Assembly: GCF_004330295.1 (NCBI RefSeq)
Contig: NZ_SJOJ01000002.1
Coordinates: 124,001 to 188,000, forward strand
Reading direction: 5' to 3'
Source of the DNA: Rahnella victoriana
GTDB lineage: Bacteria; Pseudomonadota; Gammaproteobacteria; Enterobacterales; Enterobacteriaceae
Length of the DNA stretch: 64,000 bases
In this document: positions 7,904 to 17,190 of the stretch, piece after piece
How positions within the stretch are numbered: the stretch's first letter is position 1
Layout of the letters: every line of letters begins with the position of its first letter
Program-made: the position numbers and the translations under genes
The notes under the pieces: model-generated
What the model was told of the DNA's origin: nothing
What the model saw: only the letters and a program-made list of their open reading frames with translations
Database searches by the model: none

Positions 7904-9663
7904 GCGATCATCTCTCCCGGTTTTTTCAGGTAATAATTACGGATCGCATGGGCGGCTTTGAACGCCAGTGCGCCGACGGTGCCGGTCGGGTTGTAACCGG
8001 GGTTTTGCGGGAAGGCAGACGCGCCGACCACGAACAGATTAGGCACATCCCAGACCTGCAGATGCTTGTTGACGGAACTGGTGGACGGATCCGCGCCCAT
8101 CACAAATCCGCCGACCACGTGGGAAGACTGATACGGCGTACCGTTCCAGTGACCTTTCATCGGGCTGGCGACCAGCTGACGCGGGTTCATCGCCTTGGCG
8201 ATTTCCGCCACTTTGCCGGTGCAATAGGCGGCCATTTTCAGGTCGTTTTCCGGGAAGTCGAATGTCACGCGCAGCAGCGGGCGACCCAGACGGTCTTTGT
8301 AGTTCGGATCGAGCGACAGATAGTTGGTTTTGGTGGTGTAGCTGCTGGCCTCACAACCGATCGACATCGAGCTGAGGTAGTTGGCGACCGTGGCTTTTTT
8401 CCACTCGCTGCCCCATTTCGGTGTGCCCGGCGGAACAGGGCGGTAACCGATCGGTGCGCCGCCGATTGGCGTGACGCGGATACTGCCGCCGCCAAAGAAG
8501 CCCAGACCGCTGTGGTCAAAGTTATCGTTGTTGAAGTCGTCGATGCCCATACCGACCGCACCTGCGCCGATAAACGGGTTAAAGTTTTTGTCATCGAAGA
8601 ACAGCTGCACGCCGTTGGCCGTCTGATAGGCGTAGTTACGGCCCGTGGTGCCGCTCAAGGTCACCGGATCGTAGGGTTTGCCGATACCGGACAGCAGCAT
8701 CAGACGCACGTTCTCAAAGGTAAATGCGCTGACGATCACCAGATCTGCCGGTTGTTCCCACTCGTCGCCGGAAGAATCGATATAGATCACGCCGGTGGCG
8801 CGTTTGCCGGTGGAGTCGGTCAGCACCTGCATCACTTCACAGTTGGTGCGGGCCTCGAAATTCTCCTTGCGGATCAGCGCCGGTAACACCGTGGTGATGG
8901 CGCTGGCTTTCGAATAGTTGGCGCAGCCGTAGTTGGTGCAGAAACCGCAGTAGGTACACGGCCCCATTTTCACGCCGAGCGGGTTGGTGTAAGGCTCGGA
9001 AATCAGCGAGGAGGGCACCGGGAAGGCTTTGTAACCCATGTTGCGGGCGGCTTCCGCAAACAGCGTCGGACCGTAAGGCTGATCCATCGGGCGGGTCGGA
9101 TACTCAATCGAGCGCATCCCTTCATACGGGTTACCGCCTTCATGATGCTCGCCTTTGACGTTACTGGCTTTGCCGGATACCCCGGCCAGACGCTCGAAAG
9201 ACGCATAATGCGGTTCCATTTCGTCCCAGTCGGTGCCCCAGTCCTGCAACACCAGTTCTTCAGGAATGGCGTTCGCGCCGTAACGTTCGGTCAGATGGCT
9301 TTTCAGGCGAAATTCATCCGGCTGGAAACGGAAGGTGATCCCCGCCCAGTGGTTGCCCGCGCCGCCGGTACCGTTGCCCGGATGGAAAGAGCCCCATTCG
9401 CGCATCGGCAATGCGGTTTGCGCCGGGTTGTTACGGATAGTGATGGTGTTCTGGCGGGTGCGTAACATCAGTTCCTGACGGGTGTTGTAACGCAGTTCGT
9501 CGGTGACGGTGGACACGTTGAAATCGCGTGCCGTATCGCGCCACGGGCCGCGTTCAATCGCCACCACGTTCAGCCCTTCGTCGCACAGTTCATTGGCGAT
9601 GATGGATCCGGCCCAGCCGAGCCCGATCACCACCACGTCGGTTTTAGGTAATTTCTTTGCCAT
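7900..9663 (-). CDS. Gluconate 2-dehydrogenase, FAD (GMC-type) large subunit
   Basis: 587 residues. The N-terminal dinucleotide fold is VVIGLGWAGS...VAIERG (about 11-39). A Cys-rich segment, GPCTYCGFCTNYGCANYSKAS (starting near residue 237), is characteristic of this branch and may hold an iron-sulfur cluster. The C-terminal GMC part carries SSHVVGG and NPGYNPTGTVGALA. It oxidises gluconate to 2-ketogluconate, or a related sugar acid, in the periplasm. There is no signal peptide of its own; the complex is exported by the Tat pathway using the small subunit, the gene immediately upstream. It is the middle gene of the operon. Confidence 0.88.
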   Translation of the reverse strand: MAKKLPKTDVVVIGLGWAGSIIANELCDEGLNVVAIERGPWRDTARDFNVSTVTDELRYNTRQELMLRTRQNTITIRNNPAQTALPMREWGSFHPGNGTGGAGNHWAGITFRFQPDEFRLKSHLTERYGANAIPEELVLQDWGTDWDEMEPHYASFERLAGVSGKASNVKGEHHEGGNPYEGMRSIEYPTRPMDQPYGPTLFAEAARNMGYKAFPVPSSLISEPYTNPLGVKMGPCTYCGFCTNYGCANYSKASAITTVLPALIRKENFEARTNCEVMQVLTDSTGKRATGVIYIDSSGDEWEQPADLVIVSAFTFENVRLMLLSGIGKPYDPVTLSGTTGRNYAYQTANGVQLFFDDKNFNPFIGAGAVGMGIDDFNNDNFDHSGLGFFGGGSIRVTPIGGAPIGYRPVPPGTPKWGSEWKKATVANYLSSMSIGCEASSYTTKTNYLSLDPNYKDRLGRPLLRVTFDFPENDLKMAAYCTGKVAEIAKAMNPRQLVASPMKGHWNGTPYQSSHVVGGFVMGADPSTSSVNKHLQVWDVPNLFVVGASAFPQNPGYNPTGTVGALAFKAAHAIRNYYLKKPGEMIA

Positions 9664-9678
9664 AGTGTTGTTCTGCCC

Positions 9679-10428
9679 TTAGCTTTTCATTTTCCATGCG
9701 TCGCCGCCGGAAATACTCAGCGGTTCGAGATCGAGTTTCTGATTGTGTTTGCCGACATATTCGCGGTAGTCGTAACGCGCGCCGGGGAAGCCGAGCATTT
9801 TCCACGACACCATATTGCGGTTACCGCCATAAATCGGGTCTGCAAAGAAACCTTCCATCGTGTTTTTCAGCGCAATGGCGAAGAACAGTTTGGAATCGAT
9901 CCCATCCAGGGCAATTTTTCCACTCTCCAGCCCTGACAGGATGTGGTCCTGCTGGTCGCCGGGCAGATCTTTGAACAACTTCTGATGCTGTGACTGGGTG
10001 TATTTATCCAGTGCGGCCAGCCCGAGACGGTAACGCTGCTGCGGCACCAGCGGCGACTGGTCGCCTTGCTCGGGTGTGCCTTCCTGGAAAGGGCCTTGCA
10101 TATAAAGGCGGGAGTAGGTGCCGTAAAATCCGGCCAGCTGACGGTCGATAAATACCGCGCATCCGGCGTCTTTACCGCCGACGCTCAGGTTATCGGCGGG
10201 CACCAGACGATCAACAATCGCTTCCATGGCTGCGGCTTCGGCATCGGTGAAGAACGCCCAGCCGTCGGTTTCAATTTGCGGCGGGGGACTGGCGTCAAAG
10301 GGGCTCCACACGGGCGTGCCTTTGAGCGTCACCGCGTTGGCGGCTTTGGCGGCGCCCAGCACTGCGGAGGCTGCCGTGAACGAGAGAATTTGTCTGCGGG
10401 TCACGCCGGGCAAGGTTTTTTTGCTCAT
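9679..10428 (-). CDS. Gluconate 2-dehydrogenase, small (gamma) subunit with Tat signal
   Basis: 249 residues, first gene of the three-gene operon. The N-terminus has a twin-arginine signal (GVTRRQILSFTA, Arg11-Arg12) and a hydrophobic stretch ending AANA. Family members of this type carry the flavoprotein across the membrane as a folded complex and stabilise it. The stop is 15 bases before the FAD subunit. The rest (DAEAAAMEAIVDRLVP, DPIYGGNRNMVSWKMLGFPG) matches the small-subunit signature. A ribosome-site-like GGGAAC lies ahead of the ATG at 10428. Confidence 0.88.
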   Translation of the reverse strand: MSKKTLPGVTRRQILSFTAASAVLGAAKAANAVTLKGTPVWSPFDASPPPQIETDGWAFFTDAEAAAMEAIVDRLVPADNLSVGGKDAGCAVFIDRQLAGFYGTYSRLYMQGPFQEGTPEQGDQSPLVPQQRYRLGLAALDKYTQSQHQKLFKDLPGDQQDHILSGLESGKIALDGIDSKLFFAIALKNTMEGFFADPIYGGNRNMVSWKMLGFPGARYDYREYVGKHNQKLDLEPLSISGGDAWKMKS

Positions 10429-10776
10429 TTATGTTCCCTGTTTTTTTAAGCACTTTAAGGTCCGGACGCACTCTGCAAAACGCAGTCGGGTGGCGTCGGG
10501 ATAATCGTTAACCTGCTAAGAATAAATGAAAACAGTCTGTAAAGATAAATGGTTCGTTTGTTAAAAATGTTATGAAATGTGTGTGAATAGTTTTTTGTTT
10601 TGTAATTTTAGATGGTTTTTTGTGATCTGTTGACAAATTACCCACTGTATTCATCAGGGTAATGATTCTGCATATTTTCACTTCAGGAAATGATGTGTTT
10701 GACCGTTTGTGGCGTGAAGGTTGAATTATGGTGTTCGTCAGGTAAGATCAAACCTTATGGGTAAAATGTGTAAGGT
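10429..10776. promoter_or_regulatory. Divergent intergenic region, gluconate dehydrogenase / ychO
   Basis: 348 bases without a gene. The 10520-10640 part is strongly AT-rich and should hold the divergent promoters. A TTGACA hexamer occurs at about 10629. No GntR-type operator like those before edd was found, and no convincing CRP palindrome (only a TGTGA half-site next to the TTGACA). Confidence 0.4.
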
Positions 10777-12285
10777 ATGATTGACGTCACAGATTTATTT
10801 CCGAATTTCATGAAGCGTCGTGCAGGCACCGTCTGCCTCTCCCTGTTTGTCGCAGCGGGAACGGCCTTTTATGCTGCAGGCGCCTGTGCGCTGACGGCAG
10901 AACCCACCGAATACGGCGTACCGGGTTATCACCTTTCCGGATTCCTGCCCGCCAGTGATCAACACTCCACCTTTAATAACGGCATTGCGCCGCAGCCTGA
11001 GACGTTACCGAGCCTGGGCAGTCAGTACATCAAATCGGATAACGGTCCGTCGGCCACCGAAACCCGGCTTGCCACCACCCTGAAAGAGCTGGGAACCACC
11101 ACGGCGGACAGCGACGATCCGTTGCGCGTGCAGGCAGAAACACTGGCGCTGAATCAGGCGGCGAAACTGGTCGAAAAGGAAAGCACCAGTTTGCTTTCGC
11201 CGCTCGGCACGCTCAGTACCTCGCTGGATGTCACCGGCCACAATCTTGACGGCAGCGCCGGTCATCTTTTCAGCCCGTTATACAATGCTGACAATAATCT
11301 GGTTTACAGCCAGATTGGGCTGGAGAACGCCACGGATGCGACGGTCGGTAATTTCGGTCTCGGTCAGCGGTTTAATACCGGCAAATGGATGCTCGGTTAT
11401 AACGCCTTTCTCGATAATGATTTCGACCACCAACTGACACGCGGCAGTCTGGGCGCTGAAGCCTGGACCGATTACCTGCGTTTCTCCACCAATTACTATC
11501 ATCCGTTTTCGTCTTACAAAGCGGACAGCAGCACGTCGGCACAACTGCGCCGTCAGGCGCGCGGTTACGACATCACCACCAAAGGGTATTTGCCGTTCTA
11601 TCGCCAGTTGGGCGCCTCGCTGAGTTATGAGCAGTATTTCGGTAATCAGGTGGATTTGTTCGGTAACGGCACGCGGCAGAGCAATCCGTCGGCGGTGTCT
11701 TTTGGTCTTAATTACACGCCGGTGCCGCTGGTGACAGTGATGGCGGAACATCAGGCCGGGCAGGACGGAGATAATCAGGATCTGGTGAAACTGACGCTGA
11801 ACTACCGGCTGGGCGTGCCGCTCAGTCAGCAATTGTCATCGCAAAATGTGGCCGTCGCACGTTCGTTACGCGGCAGCCGGTTTGATATGGTCGATCGCAA
11901 TAATATGCCGGTGATGGAATTCAAGCAGCGCAAAACTTTATCGGTGTTTCTGGCGACGCCGCCGTGGTCATTACAGCCGGGCGAAACCGTGCCGCTGAAA
12001 CTGCAACTGCGGGCGCTGAATCCGGTGGTGGCGCTGAGCTGGCAGGGCGATACGCAGGCGCTGAGCCTGACGCCTCCGGCCAATAACCGGGATCCCGAGG
12101 GCTGGAGTGTGATTGTGCCGCAATGGGATGATTCCGCAGGCGCGACCAACAGCTATCGCCTGTCGGTGACGGTTGAAGACAGTAAATCGCAGAAAGTAAC
12201 CTCGAACTGGATCACCCTGACCGTGTCGCCACCGCTGACCGCGCAGCCGCAATACAACAGCAATGACAGCGGGCTGAATTTCTGA
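10777..12285 (+). CDS. ychO: YchO-like inverse autotransporter (invasin/intimin-type)
   Basis: 502 residues. After a signal peptide (MKRRAGTVCLSLF... ending GACA) comes a 12-stranded inverse-autotransporter barrel of the intimin/invasin type (about 130-360, with GNFGLGQRF, LGYNAFLDNDF, GAEAWTDYLRFS). A single Ig-like domain follows (about 385-490). The segment QRKTLSVFLATPPWSLQPGE and the motif LRGSR are very like E. coli YchO, which is about the same size and also has one extracellular domain. It would sit in the outer membrane. The start is uncertain: ATG 10777 has AAGG only one base before it, and ATG 10810 (MKRR) gives a more normal signal peptide. Confidence 0.85.
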   Translation: MIDVTDLFPNFMKRRAGTVCLSLFVAAGTAFYAAGACALTAEPTEYGVPGYHLSGFLPASDQHSTFNNGIAPQPETLPSLGSQYIKSDNGPSATETRLATTLKELGTTTADSDDPLRVQAETLALNQAAKLVEKESTSLLSPLGTLSTSLDVTGHNLDGSAGHLFSPLYNADNNLVYSQIGLENATDATVGNFGLGQRFNTGKWMLGYNAFLDNDFDHQLTRGSLGAEAWTDYLRFSTNYYHPFSSYKADSSTSAQLRRQARGYDITTKGYLPFYRQLGASLSYEQYFGNQVDLFGNGTRQSNPSAVSFGLNYTPVPLVTVMAEHQAGQDGDNQDLVKLTLNYRLGVPLSQQLSSQNVAVARSLRGSRFDMVDRNNMPVMEFKQRKTLSVFLATPPWSLQPGETVPLKLQLRALNPVVALSWQGDTQALSLTPPANNRDPEGWSVIVPQWDDSAGATNSYRLSVTVEDSKSQKVTSNWITLTVSPPLTAQPQYNSNDSGLNF

Positions 12286-12323
12286 CAAAAAAACGCCTTC
12301 CCCTGAACAATAGGGAAGGCGTT
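12284..12323 (-). terminator. Terminator of the pirin gene
   Basis: 11-bp stem AACGCCTTCCC/GGGAAGGCGTT (12292-12302 and 12313-12323) followed on the minus strand by seven T residues. It also lies directly after ychO on the plus strand, where no T run follows, so it mainly serves the minus strand. Confidence 0.8.
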
Positions 12324-12332
12324 ATCATGACA

Positions 12333-13058
12333 TTAACGGGCCGGATGATTCACTTCTACCGGACGCAAATCAAACAGTAATACTTCTGCCTGATCGCCGT
12401 CGGTGAACGTCAGTTTATCTTCCTGACGGATCCGCGCGCCGTCGCCGGTTCTGAATTCGATGCCGTTCACCCTGATGTTACCGCGTGCCACGTGAACGTA
12501 AGCGTAGCGGTCCGGGTCGAGGTCAAACGTGGCCTGCTCTGCACCGTCAAATAAACCGGCATAAATCTTCATGTCCTGACGCACTGTCAGCGAACCGTTG
12601 TCACCTTGTGGTGAAACAATCAGGCGGAACTGACCGCGTTTTTCCGCTTCTGACACAGACACCTGCTGGTAGCCCGGTTCGGTGCCATTTTCAGACGGCA
12701 CAATCCAGATTTGCAGGAAATGCACCTGTTCGTCGCCGGAGTGGTTGAACTCACTGTGTGTCACGCCGGAACCTGCGCTCATCAGCTGCACATCGCCGGG
12801 GACAATCACCGAGCCGGTGCCCATGGAGTCTTTGTGCGCCAGTGCGCCTTCCAGCACATAGGAGATAATTTCCATGTTGCTGTGAGGATGCGCGCCAAAG
12901 CCGCGACCTGCTGCAACCTGATCATCGTTGATGACCAGCAGGTCTGAGAAACCGACCTGTTTTGGATCCCAGTAGCTGGCAAAAGAAAACGTGTGACGGG
13001 AATGCAACCAGCCGTGGTCACCTAAGCCGCGTTGTTCAGAGAGACGTTGTTCGATCAT
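12333..13058 (-). CDS. Pirin family protein, YhhW-like
   Basis: 241 residues from ATG 13058, which has a GAGGAG ribosome site; the frame extends 28 codons further but without support. The bicupin metal ligands match YhhW, the E. coli pirin with quercetin dioxygenase activity: His57 and His59 in GAHPHS, His101 and Glu103 in THSE. The N-terminal cupin has RHTFSFASYWDP and the C-terminal half ends in LLFDLRPVEVNHPAR. Cytoplasmic, no signal peptide. It is divergent from a LysR regulator 153 bases away, an arrangement common for pirins and probably regulatory. The true substrate is unknown. Confidence 0.9.
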   Translation of the reverse strand: MIEQRLSEQRGLGDHGWLHSRHTFSFASYWDPKQVGFSDLLVINDDQVAAGRGFGAHPHSNMEIISYVLEGALAHKDSMGTGSVIVPGDVQLMSAGSGVTHSEFNHSGDEQVHFLQIWIVPSENGTEPGYQQVSVSEAEKRGQFRLIVSPQGDNGSLTVRQDMKIYAGLFDGAEQATFDLDPDRYAYVHVARGNIRVNGIEFRTGDGARIRQEDKLTFTDGDQAEVLLFDLRPVEVNHPAR

Positions 13059-13211
13059 GGTGTACTCCTCAGTGTGTTTGGGAGGAAGTGCGTTTGCGCT
13101 TCCGATGAACAGAGAATACACGTAAACTAATTTGCTCAACAATACGGTTGAATGACTATCACTGTCACATTTTGGTTGTCACTGGTGCGGCGATAAAAAG
13201 GAACGGATAAG

Positions 13212-14117
13212 ATGCAGATAGAAGACCTTCGGATCTTTGTGGCGGTGGTGAAAGCCGGAAACTTCACGGCGGCGGCAGAACAGCTGTTGTTGTCCAAACA
13301 ATATGTCAGCCGCCGGATGGCATCCCTGGAGGCGGGATTAAACGCGCGCCTGCTCAACCGCAATACGCGAAAGCTGTCGGTGACCGAATCCGGTCAGGTT
13401 TTTGCTCAGCACGCTCAGCGTATTCTCGATGATATTGAAGAGGCGGAGCGGGCGGTGTCGCCCGGCAAACAGGCATTGCAGGGGTCGTACCGCATCAGCA
13501 TTCCGATGTCGTTTGGGATCAGTCATCTTTCACCGCTGATTGCGGAGTTTTTAGGCCAGCATCCGGGCATTCAGTTTCAGGTGGAACTGGTGGATCGTTA
13601 TGTCGATCTGGTGGGCGAAGGCTTTGATATCGCGCTGCGTATCGGCAACCTGGCGGATTCCTCGCTGGTTGCGCGCAGGCTGGGCACCATGAAACGGGTG
13701 ATTTGTTGCAGCCCCGATTACCTCAGCCGGAGGGGGACGCCTCGAACGCCGGAAGATTTACTCAGCCATCAGTGCCTGCGTTATGGCCGCGAAGGGCAGA
13801 CCGGCTGGGAGCTGGAGCACAACGGCAAACGCAGGCTGTTCGAAGTGCGCGGGCCGATACTCAGCAATAACGGCGAAGTGCTGCGCGATGCCGCCGTTGC
13901 CGGACTCGGGCTGGTGCTGCTGCCGGAGTTTATTGTCGGCCCGGCGTTGCAGTATGGCGCGCTGGTGCGGGTGCTGGATGCGTTTCACCCCGGTGCGCTG
14001 GATCTGCACGCCATTTATCCGCAGCACCGCCAGCGCAGTGAGGTCACCCGGGTGTTTCTCGACTTTTTGCAGGAACGTCTCAAGGCGCAACTGCTGGTGT
14101 CAGCCGCCGAAAAATGA
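13212..14117 (+). CDS. LysR-type transcriptional regulator (probable pirin-gene regulator)
   Basis: 301 residues. N-terminal winged helix-turn-helix (residues 1-60: LRIFVAVVKAGNFTAAAEQL ... YVSRRMASLE), then the periplasmic-binding-protein-like effector domain (about 90-295). The ATG at 13212 follows AAAGGAA. It is divergent from the YhhW-like pirin and probably binds the 153-base space between them. It belongs to the CrgA/YafC-like branch (RLLNRNTRKLSVTESG; DIALRIGNLADSSLVARRL). The inducer cannot be read from the sequence. Confidence 0.88.
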   Translation: MQIEDLRIFVAVVKAGNFTAAAEQLLLSKQYVSRRMASLEAGLNARLLNRNTRKLSVTESGQVFAQHAQRILDDIEEAERAVSPGKQALQGSYRISIPMSFGISHLSPLIAEFLGQHPGIQFQVELVDRYVDLVGEGFDIALRIGNLADSSLVARRLGTMKRVICCSPDYLSRRGTPRTPEDLLSHQCLRYGREGQTGWELEHNGKRRLFEVRGPILSNNGEVLRDAAVAGLGLVLLPEFIVGPALQYGALVRVLDAFHPGALDLHAIYPQHRQRSEVTRVFLDFLQERLKAQLLVSAAEK

Positions 14118-14256
14118 CGGCGGTCACCGGGTTATCAGGCTCACACTTTTTTGCTGATCACACATTAATCCAGCATTTCGTAGGATTTGCATCGTTTTTT
14201 CCTATAAAAACTGCCGTACTTTTATGTTACGCGAACGTTAACTGAAAGGGCGGAAA

Positions 14257-15024
14257 ATGAAACATACATCTGAACAGTACCTCGACGCACTGGGGGCAAC
14301 ACAGCCACTGACCGCCGCACAGGCGGATGAGCTGGAGACCCATGGTTACATTGTTATTCATGATGTTATCGGCAAAGACTGGCTGGAAGATATGCGTGCG
14401 ACTTTTGACGCGCTGGTGGAAAAAGAGGGCGATAATCTGGCCGTCGAGCACCATCAGGAAGCCACCGCGACCCGCATCGCTAACATGATTAACAAAGGCA
14501 CCGTGTGGGAAAAGGTCTGGTCGCACCCGCGGATCCTCTCCGTCTGCCATCACATCTTCGGCGGCGCGTTTAAAGTTTCCAGCCTGAACGGGCGCGAGGC
14601 GCTGCACCGTGGCGGCCATCAGCCGCTGCACGCCGACTGGAAAAAGCCCCGTCCGGATTTCCCGAAAGTGCATCTGGTTAACGCCATTGTGGCGATAGAT
14701 GATTTAAGTGCCGCCAACGGCGCGCCGCGCATTATTCCCGGCACCCATCACCGCCCGGAATTGCCGGAAGACGTGCTGGCTGACGTCGGGTTACCGCATC
14801 CCGATGAAGTGGTGTTTGAAGCGCCTGCGGGCAGCGTGATGATCTACAACGCCCACGCCTGGCACGGCGGCACCAATAACCGTATCGGCACGCGGCGCCG
14901 GGTGTTGCACAGTTTATATATTGATCGCGACGACGCGCAGCAGCAGGATCAGCGCAAATGGCTGAAGCCGGAAACGGCAGACCGCCTGACGCCCGCGCAG
15001 AAATGGTTGCTGGATGTTCTCTGA
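14257..15024 (+). CDS. Phytanoyl-CoA dioxygenase (PhyH) family Fe(II)/2-oxoglutarate oxygenase
   Basis: 255 residues with a double-stranded beta-helix. The iron triad is visible as His125-x-Asp127 (PLHAD) and His203 (AWHGG), with Arg209 or the following RRR placed to hold 2-oxoglutarate. Homologues hydroxylate small molecules, so the substrate is open. A good AAGGGCGGAAA ribosome site precedes the ATG. An AraC regulator follows on the same strand behind a terminator and may control this gene. The gene is closed by the hairpin at 15042-15072. Confidence 0.85.
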   Translation: MKHTSEQYLDALGATQPLTAAQADELETHGYIVIHDVIGKDWLEDMRATFDALVEKEGDNLAVEHHQEATATRIANMINKGTVWEKVWSHPRILSVCHHIFGGAFKVSSLNGREALHRGGHQPLHADWKKPRPDFPKVHLVNAIVAIDDLSAANGAPRIIPGTHHRPELPEDVLADVGLPHPDEVVFEAPAGSVMIYNAHAWHGGTNNRIGTRRRVLHSLYIDRDDAQQQDQRKWLKPETADRLTPAQKWLLDVL

Positions 15025-15041
15025 GTCAGCTCTCAACATGG

Positions 15042-15072
15042 AAAGCCTGGTCTGCGGATCAGGCTTTTTTTT
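15042..15072 (+). terminator. Terminator after the PhyH-family gene
   Basis: 8-bp stem AAAGCCTG/CAGGCTTT (15042-15049 and 15060-15067) running into nine T residues. It lies 18 bases past the stop codon. Confidence 0.85.
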
Positions 15073-15105
15073 GTTACGCTGAAAAGAAATAACGGAGAGA
15101 CCGCT

Positions 15106-15957
15106 ATGCTGCCAGACGTGATAGAAACACTCTTCCGGTCGGTTTCCGGCAGTGAGGCGGCGTTCGCCATCCGGTTTCCTGATAATTCCCGGCCCGCGCC
15201 GGAACTGGCCAGCGTGGTCAGTTTTCCGCGCATAGAGTTTGTCGTTGAAGGCGAGGTGCATGACCGCAGCATCGTCCTGCATAACGGACGGCTGCGGCAG
15301 GGCGATGCACTGTATATTCCCGGCGGAAAATGGAACCTGACGCTGTGGGACAAACCCGCCATTTTACTCAGCATTCTGTTCAGCAAAGAAAAGCTCGGTT
15401 TCAGCCTGCAATTCTGGGACGGCGGCAAGTTTACGGATACCGATAAACAAAGTGTGCCGCGACTCGGCCCGCGCGTCGGGTCTTTTCTGTTGCAGGCCAT
15501 GAATGAAATCGTCTCCAGTCCCGGCGATCAGCAAACCGCCCGTTGCATCGTGGCCGGGCTGTTAAGTCACTGTCAGGAGCAGTTAGCCAACCGGGCGCAA
15601 ATCCTCACCCGCAGCGGCGCGCTGTTTGAAGTGGTGAAAAAATATATCGAAGAGAACGCCTCACTGCCGCTGACCCGCGAAAATGTCGCGAAGCGTTTTC
15701 ACATCACGCCCAATTATCTGTCCCACCTGTTCCGTAAATCCGGCGATATCGGTTTCAGCGAATATTTAAATCATGTCCGGCTGGAAAGGGCGAAACTGCT
15801 GCTCAAAGGCTACGAATTGAAAATCAAAGAAGTGGCGACCAGCAGCGGGTTTGTTGACAGCAACTATTTCTGTCGCGTGTTTCGCAAAAGCACCGCCCGT
15901 TCTCCTTCCGAATACCGCAGCCAGTGGCTGAGCCAGCTTCCCGACCGAAAATCCTGA
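15106..15957 (+). CDS. AraC family transcriptional regulator
   Basis: 283 residues. The N-terminal part (1-165) looks like a cupin-type sensing domain (EFVVEGEVHDRS, GDALYIPGGKWNLTLWD). The C-terminal 100 residues form the double helix-turn-helix of AraC (VAKRFHITPNYLSHLFRKS and the signature GFVDSNYFCRVFRKSTARSPSEYR). CGGAGAG precedes the ATG. It lies just downstream of the PhyH-family gene on the same strand, so that oxygenase gene or the alcohol dehydrogenase gene following it are plausible targets; neither is proved. Confidence 0.88.
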   Translation: MLPDVIETLFRSVSGSEAAFAIRFPDNSRPAPELASVVSFPRIEFVVEGEVHDRSIVLHNGRLRQGDALYIPGGKWNLTLWDKPAILLSILFSKEKLGFSLQFWDGGKFTDTDKQSVPRLGPRVGSFLLQAMNEIVSSPGDQQTARCIVAGLLSHCQEQLANRAQILTRSGALFEVVKKYIEENASLPLTRENVAKRFHITPNYLSHLFRKSGDIGFSEYLNHVRLERAKLLLKGYELKIKEVATSSGFVDSNYFCRVFRKSTARSPSEYRSQWLSQLPDRKS

Positions 15958-16062
15958 CCGGGCGTTGTGCAGGATCAGGCAAGGAATCAGGAGGTCTGTG
16001 GCTTGTGGCGGCGGCTTAAAAATCTATAGTAAATAGGTCATTAACGACTCAGGAGTTTACTG

Positions 16063-17121
16063 ATGAAAACTGTTGGATTTGCGGCTTACGATCCTAAAAA
16101 ACCGCTGGCCCCGTATGCGTTCGAACGCCGCGGCCTGCGTGATAACGATGTTGCAATGGAAATTCTGTATTGCGGCGTTTGCCACTCCGATTTACATACG
16201 GCAAGAAATGACTGGGGCTGGAGCTATTATCCGATTGTTCCCGGCCATGAAATTGTCGGCCGTGTGACGCAGACGGGTAAAGATGTCACCCGTTACAAAA
16301 TCGGTGACCATGTTGCCGTCGGTTGCATGGTGGACAGTTGTCAGGAATGCGATCAGTGTAAAAAAGGTGAAGAACAACTGTGTCGTGAAGGGAACACCGG
16401 GACCTACGCCGGTTATGACCGTCACACCAAACAGCCTACGCAGGGCGGTTACTCCAAACATTTAGTGGTGCGCGAAGAGTTTTGTCTGCGTATGCCTGAA
16501 GGTTTAGATCTCTCCAAAGCCGCGCCATTGCTGTGTGCAGGTATCACCACCTGGTCACCGCTGAAAACCTGGAACGTCCAGCCGGGCAGCCGTGTGGGCG
16601 TGATTGGCCTCGGCGGTCTGGGCCATATGGCGGTGAAACTGGCGACAGGTCTGGGCGCGGATGTCACCGTGCTGAGCCGCTCCAATGCCAAAGAAGCCGA
16701 TGCCCTGGCGCTCGGTGCAAACCGTCTGCTGGTCAGCGCAGACAGCGACGCGATGGCGCAGGCGCATGATCATTTCGATCTGATCATCGATACCGTGCCG
16801 GTCAAACATGACATCACGCCGTACCTGCCGTTGCTGGATGTGGATGGCACGCTGGTGATTGTCGGACAGGTCGGCGGAATGGAAGAATTTAACACCGTGC
16901 CGTTGCTGTTAGGCCGTCGCCGTGTGGCCGGTTCGCCAATCGGCGGGATCCGCGAGACGCAGGAAATGCTCGATTTCTGTGCCGAGAAAAACATTCTGCC
17001 GGATTGCGAAATGATCCGTATGGATGAAATTAACCACGCGTTTGAGCGTATGGAAAAGGCGGATGTCCGTTATCGTTTTGTGATCGATATGGCGTCGCTT
17101 GACGCGCCTGCGACCGCATAA
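16063..17121 (+). CDS. Zinc-dependent alcohol/aldehyde dehydrogenase, YahK-like (CAD branch)
   Basis: 352 residues, MDR superfamily. The catalytic zinc site is Cys40-His41 (CGVCHSD) and His62-Glu63 (PGHEIVG); the structural zinc is held by Cys93, Cys96, Cys99 and Cys107. The Rossmann motif is GLGGLGHM (about 177-184), followed by a SRSN segment favouring NADPH. Family features ETQEMLDFCAE and YRFVID are shared with E. coli YahK, a broad NADPH-dependent aldehyde reductase of the cinnamyl-alcohol-dehydrogenase type. CTCAGGAG precedes the ATG. It is a single gene closed by the terminator at 17160. Confidence 0.9.
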   Translation: MKTVGFAAYDPKKPLAPYAFERRGLRDNDVAMEILYCGVCHSDLHTARNDWGWSYYPIVPGHEIVGRVTQTGKDVTRYKIGDHVAVGCMVDSCQECDQCKKGEEQLCREGNTGTYAGYDRHTKQPTQGGYSKHLVVREEFCLRMPEGLDLSKAAPLLCAGITTWSPLKTWNVQPGSRVGVIGLGGLGHMAVKLATGLGADVTVLSRSNAKEADALALGANRLLVSADSDAMAQAHDHFDLIIDTVPVKHDITPYLPLLDVDGTLVIVGQVGGMEEFNTVPLLLGRRRVAGSPIGGIRETQEMLDFCAEKNILPDCEMIRMDEINHAFERMEKADVRYRFVIDMASLDAPATA

Positions 17122-17159
17122 CGTTTGCCGTATCGCTAAATCAAAAGCGCGGAAATAGA

Positions 17160-17190
17160 AATGGCCAGATGATGATCTGGCCATTTTTTT
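17160..17190. terminator. Terminator between the dehydrogenase and EamA genes
   Basis: Perfect 11-bp stem AATGGCCAGAT/ATCTGGCCATT with loop GATG, then seven T residues on the plus strand. The end of the convergent EamA gene overlaps the T tract, so both genes may use it. Confidence 0.85.

Noticed and set aside
7864-8886. 340-codon plus-strand frame opposite the gluconate dehydrogenase FAD subunit
   Set aside because: Antisense shadow of a GC-rich gene; no recognisable domain and the minus-strand gene is certain.
10600-10650. TGTGA next to TTGACA as a CRP site of the gluconate dehydrogenase or ychO promoter
   Set aside because: Only one half-site matches; the second half is poor, so it is not listed as a site.
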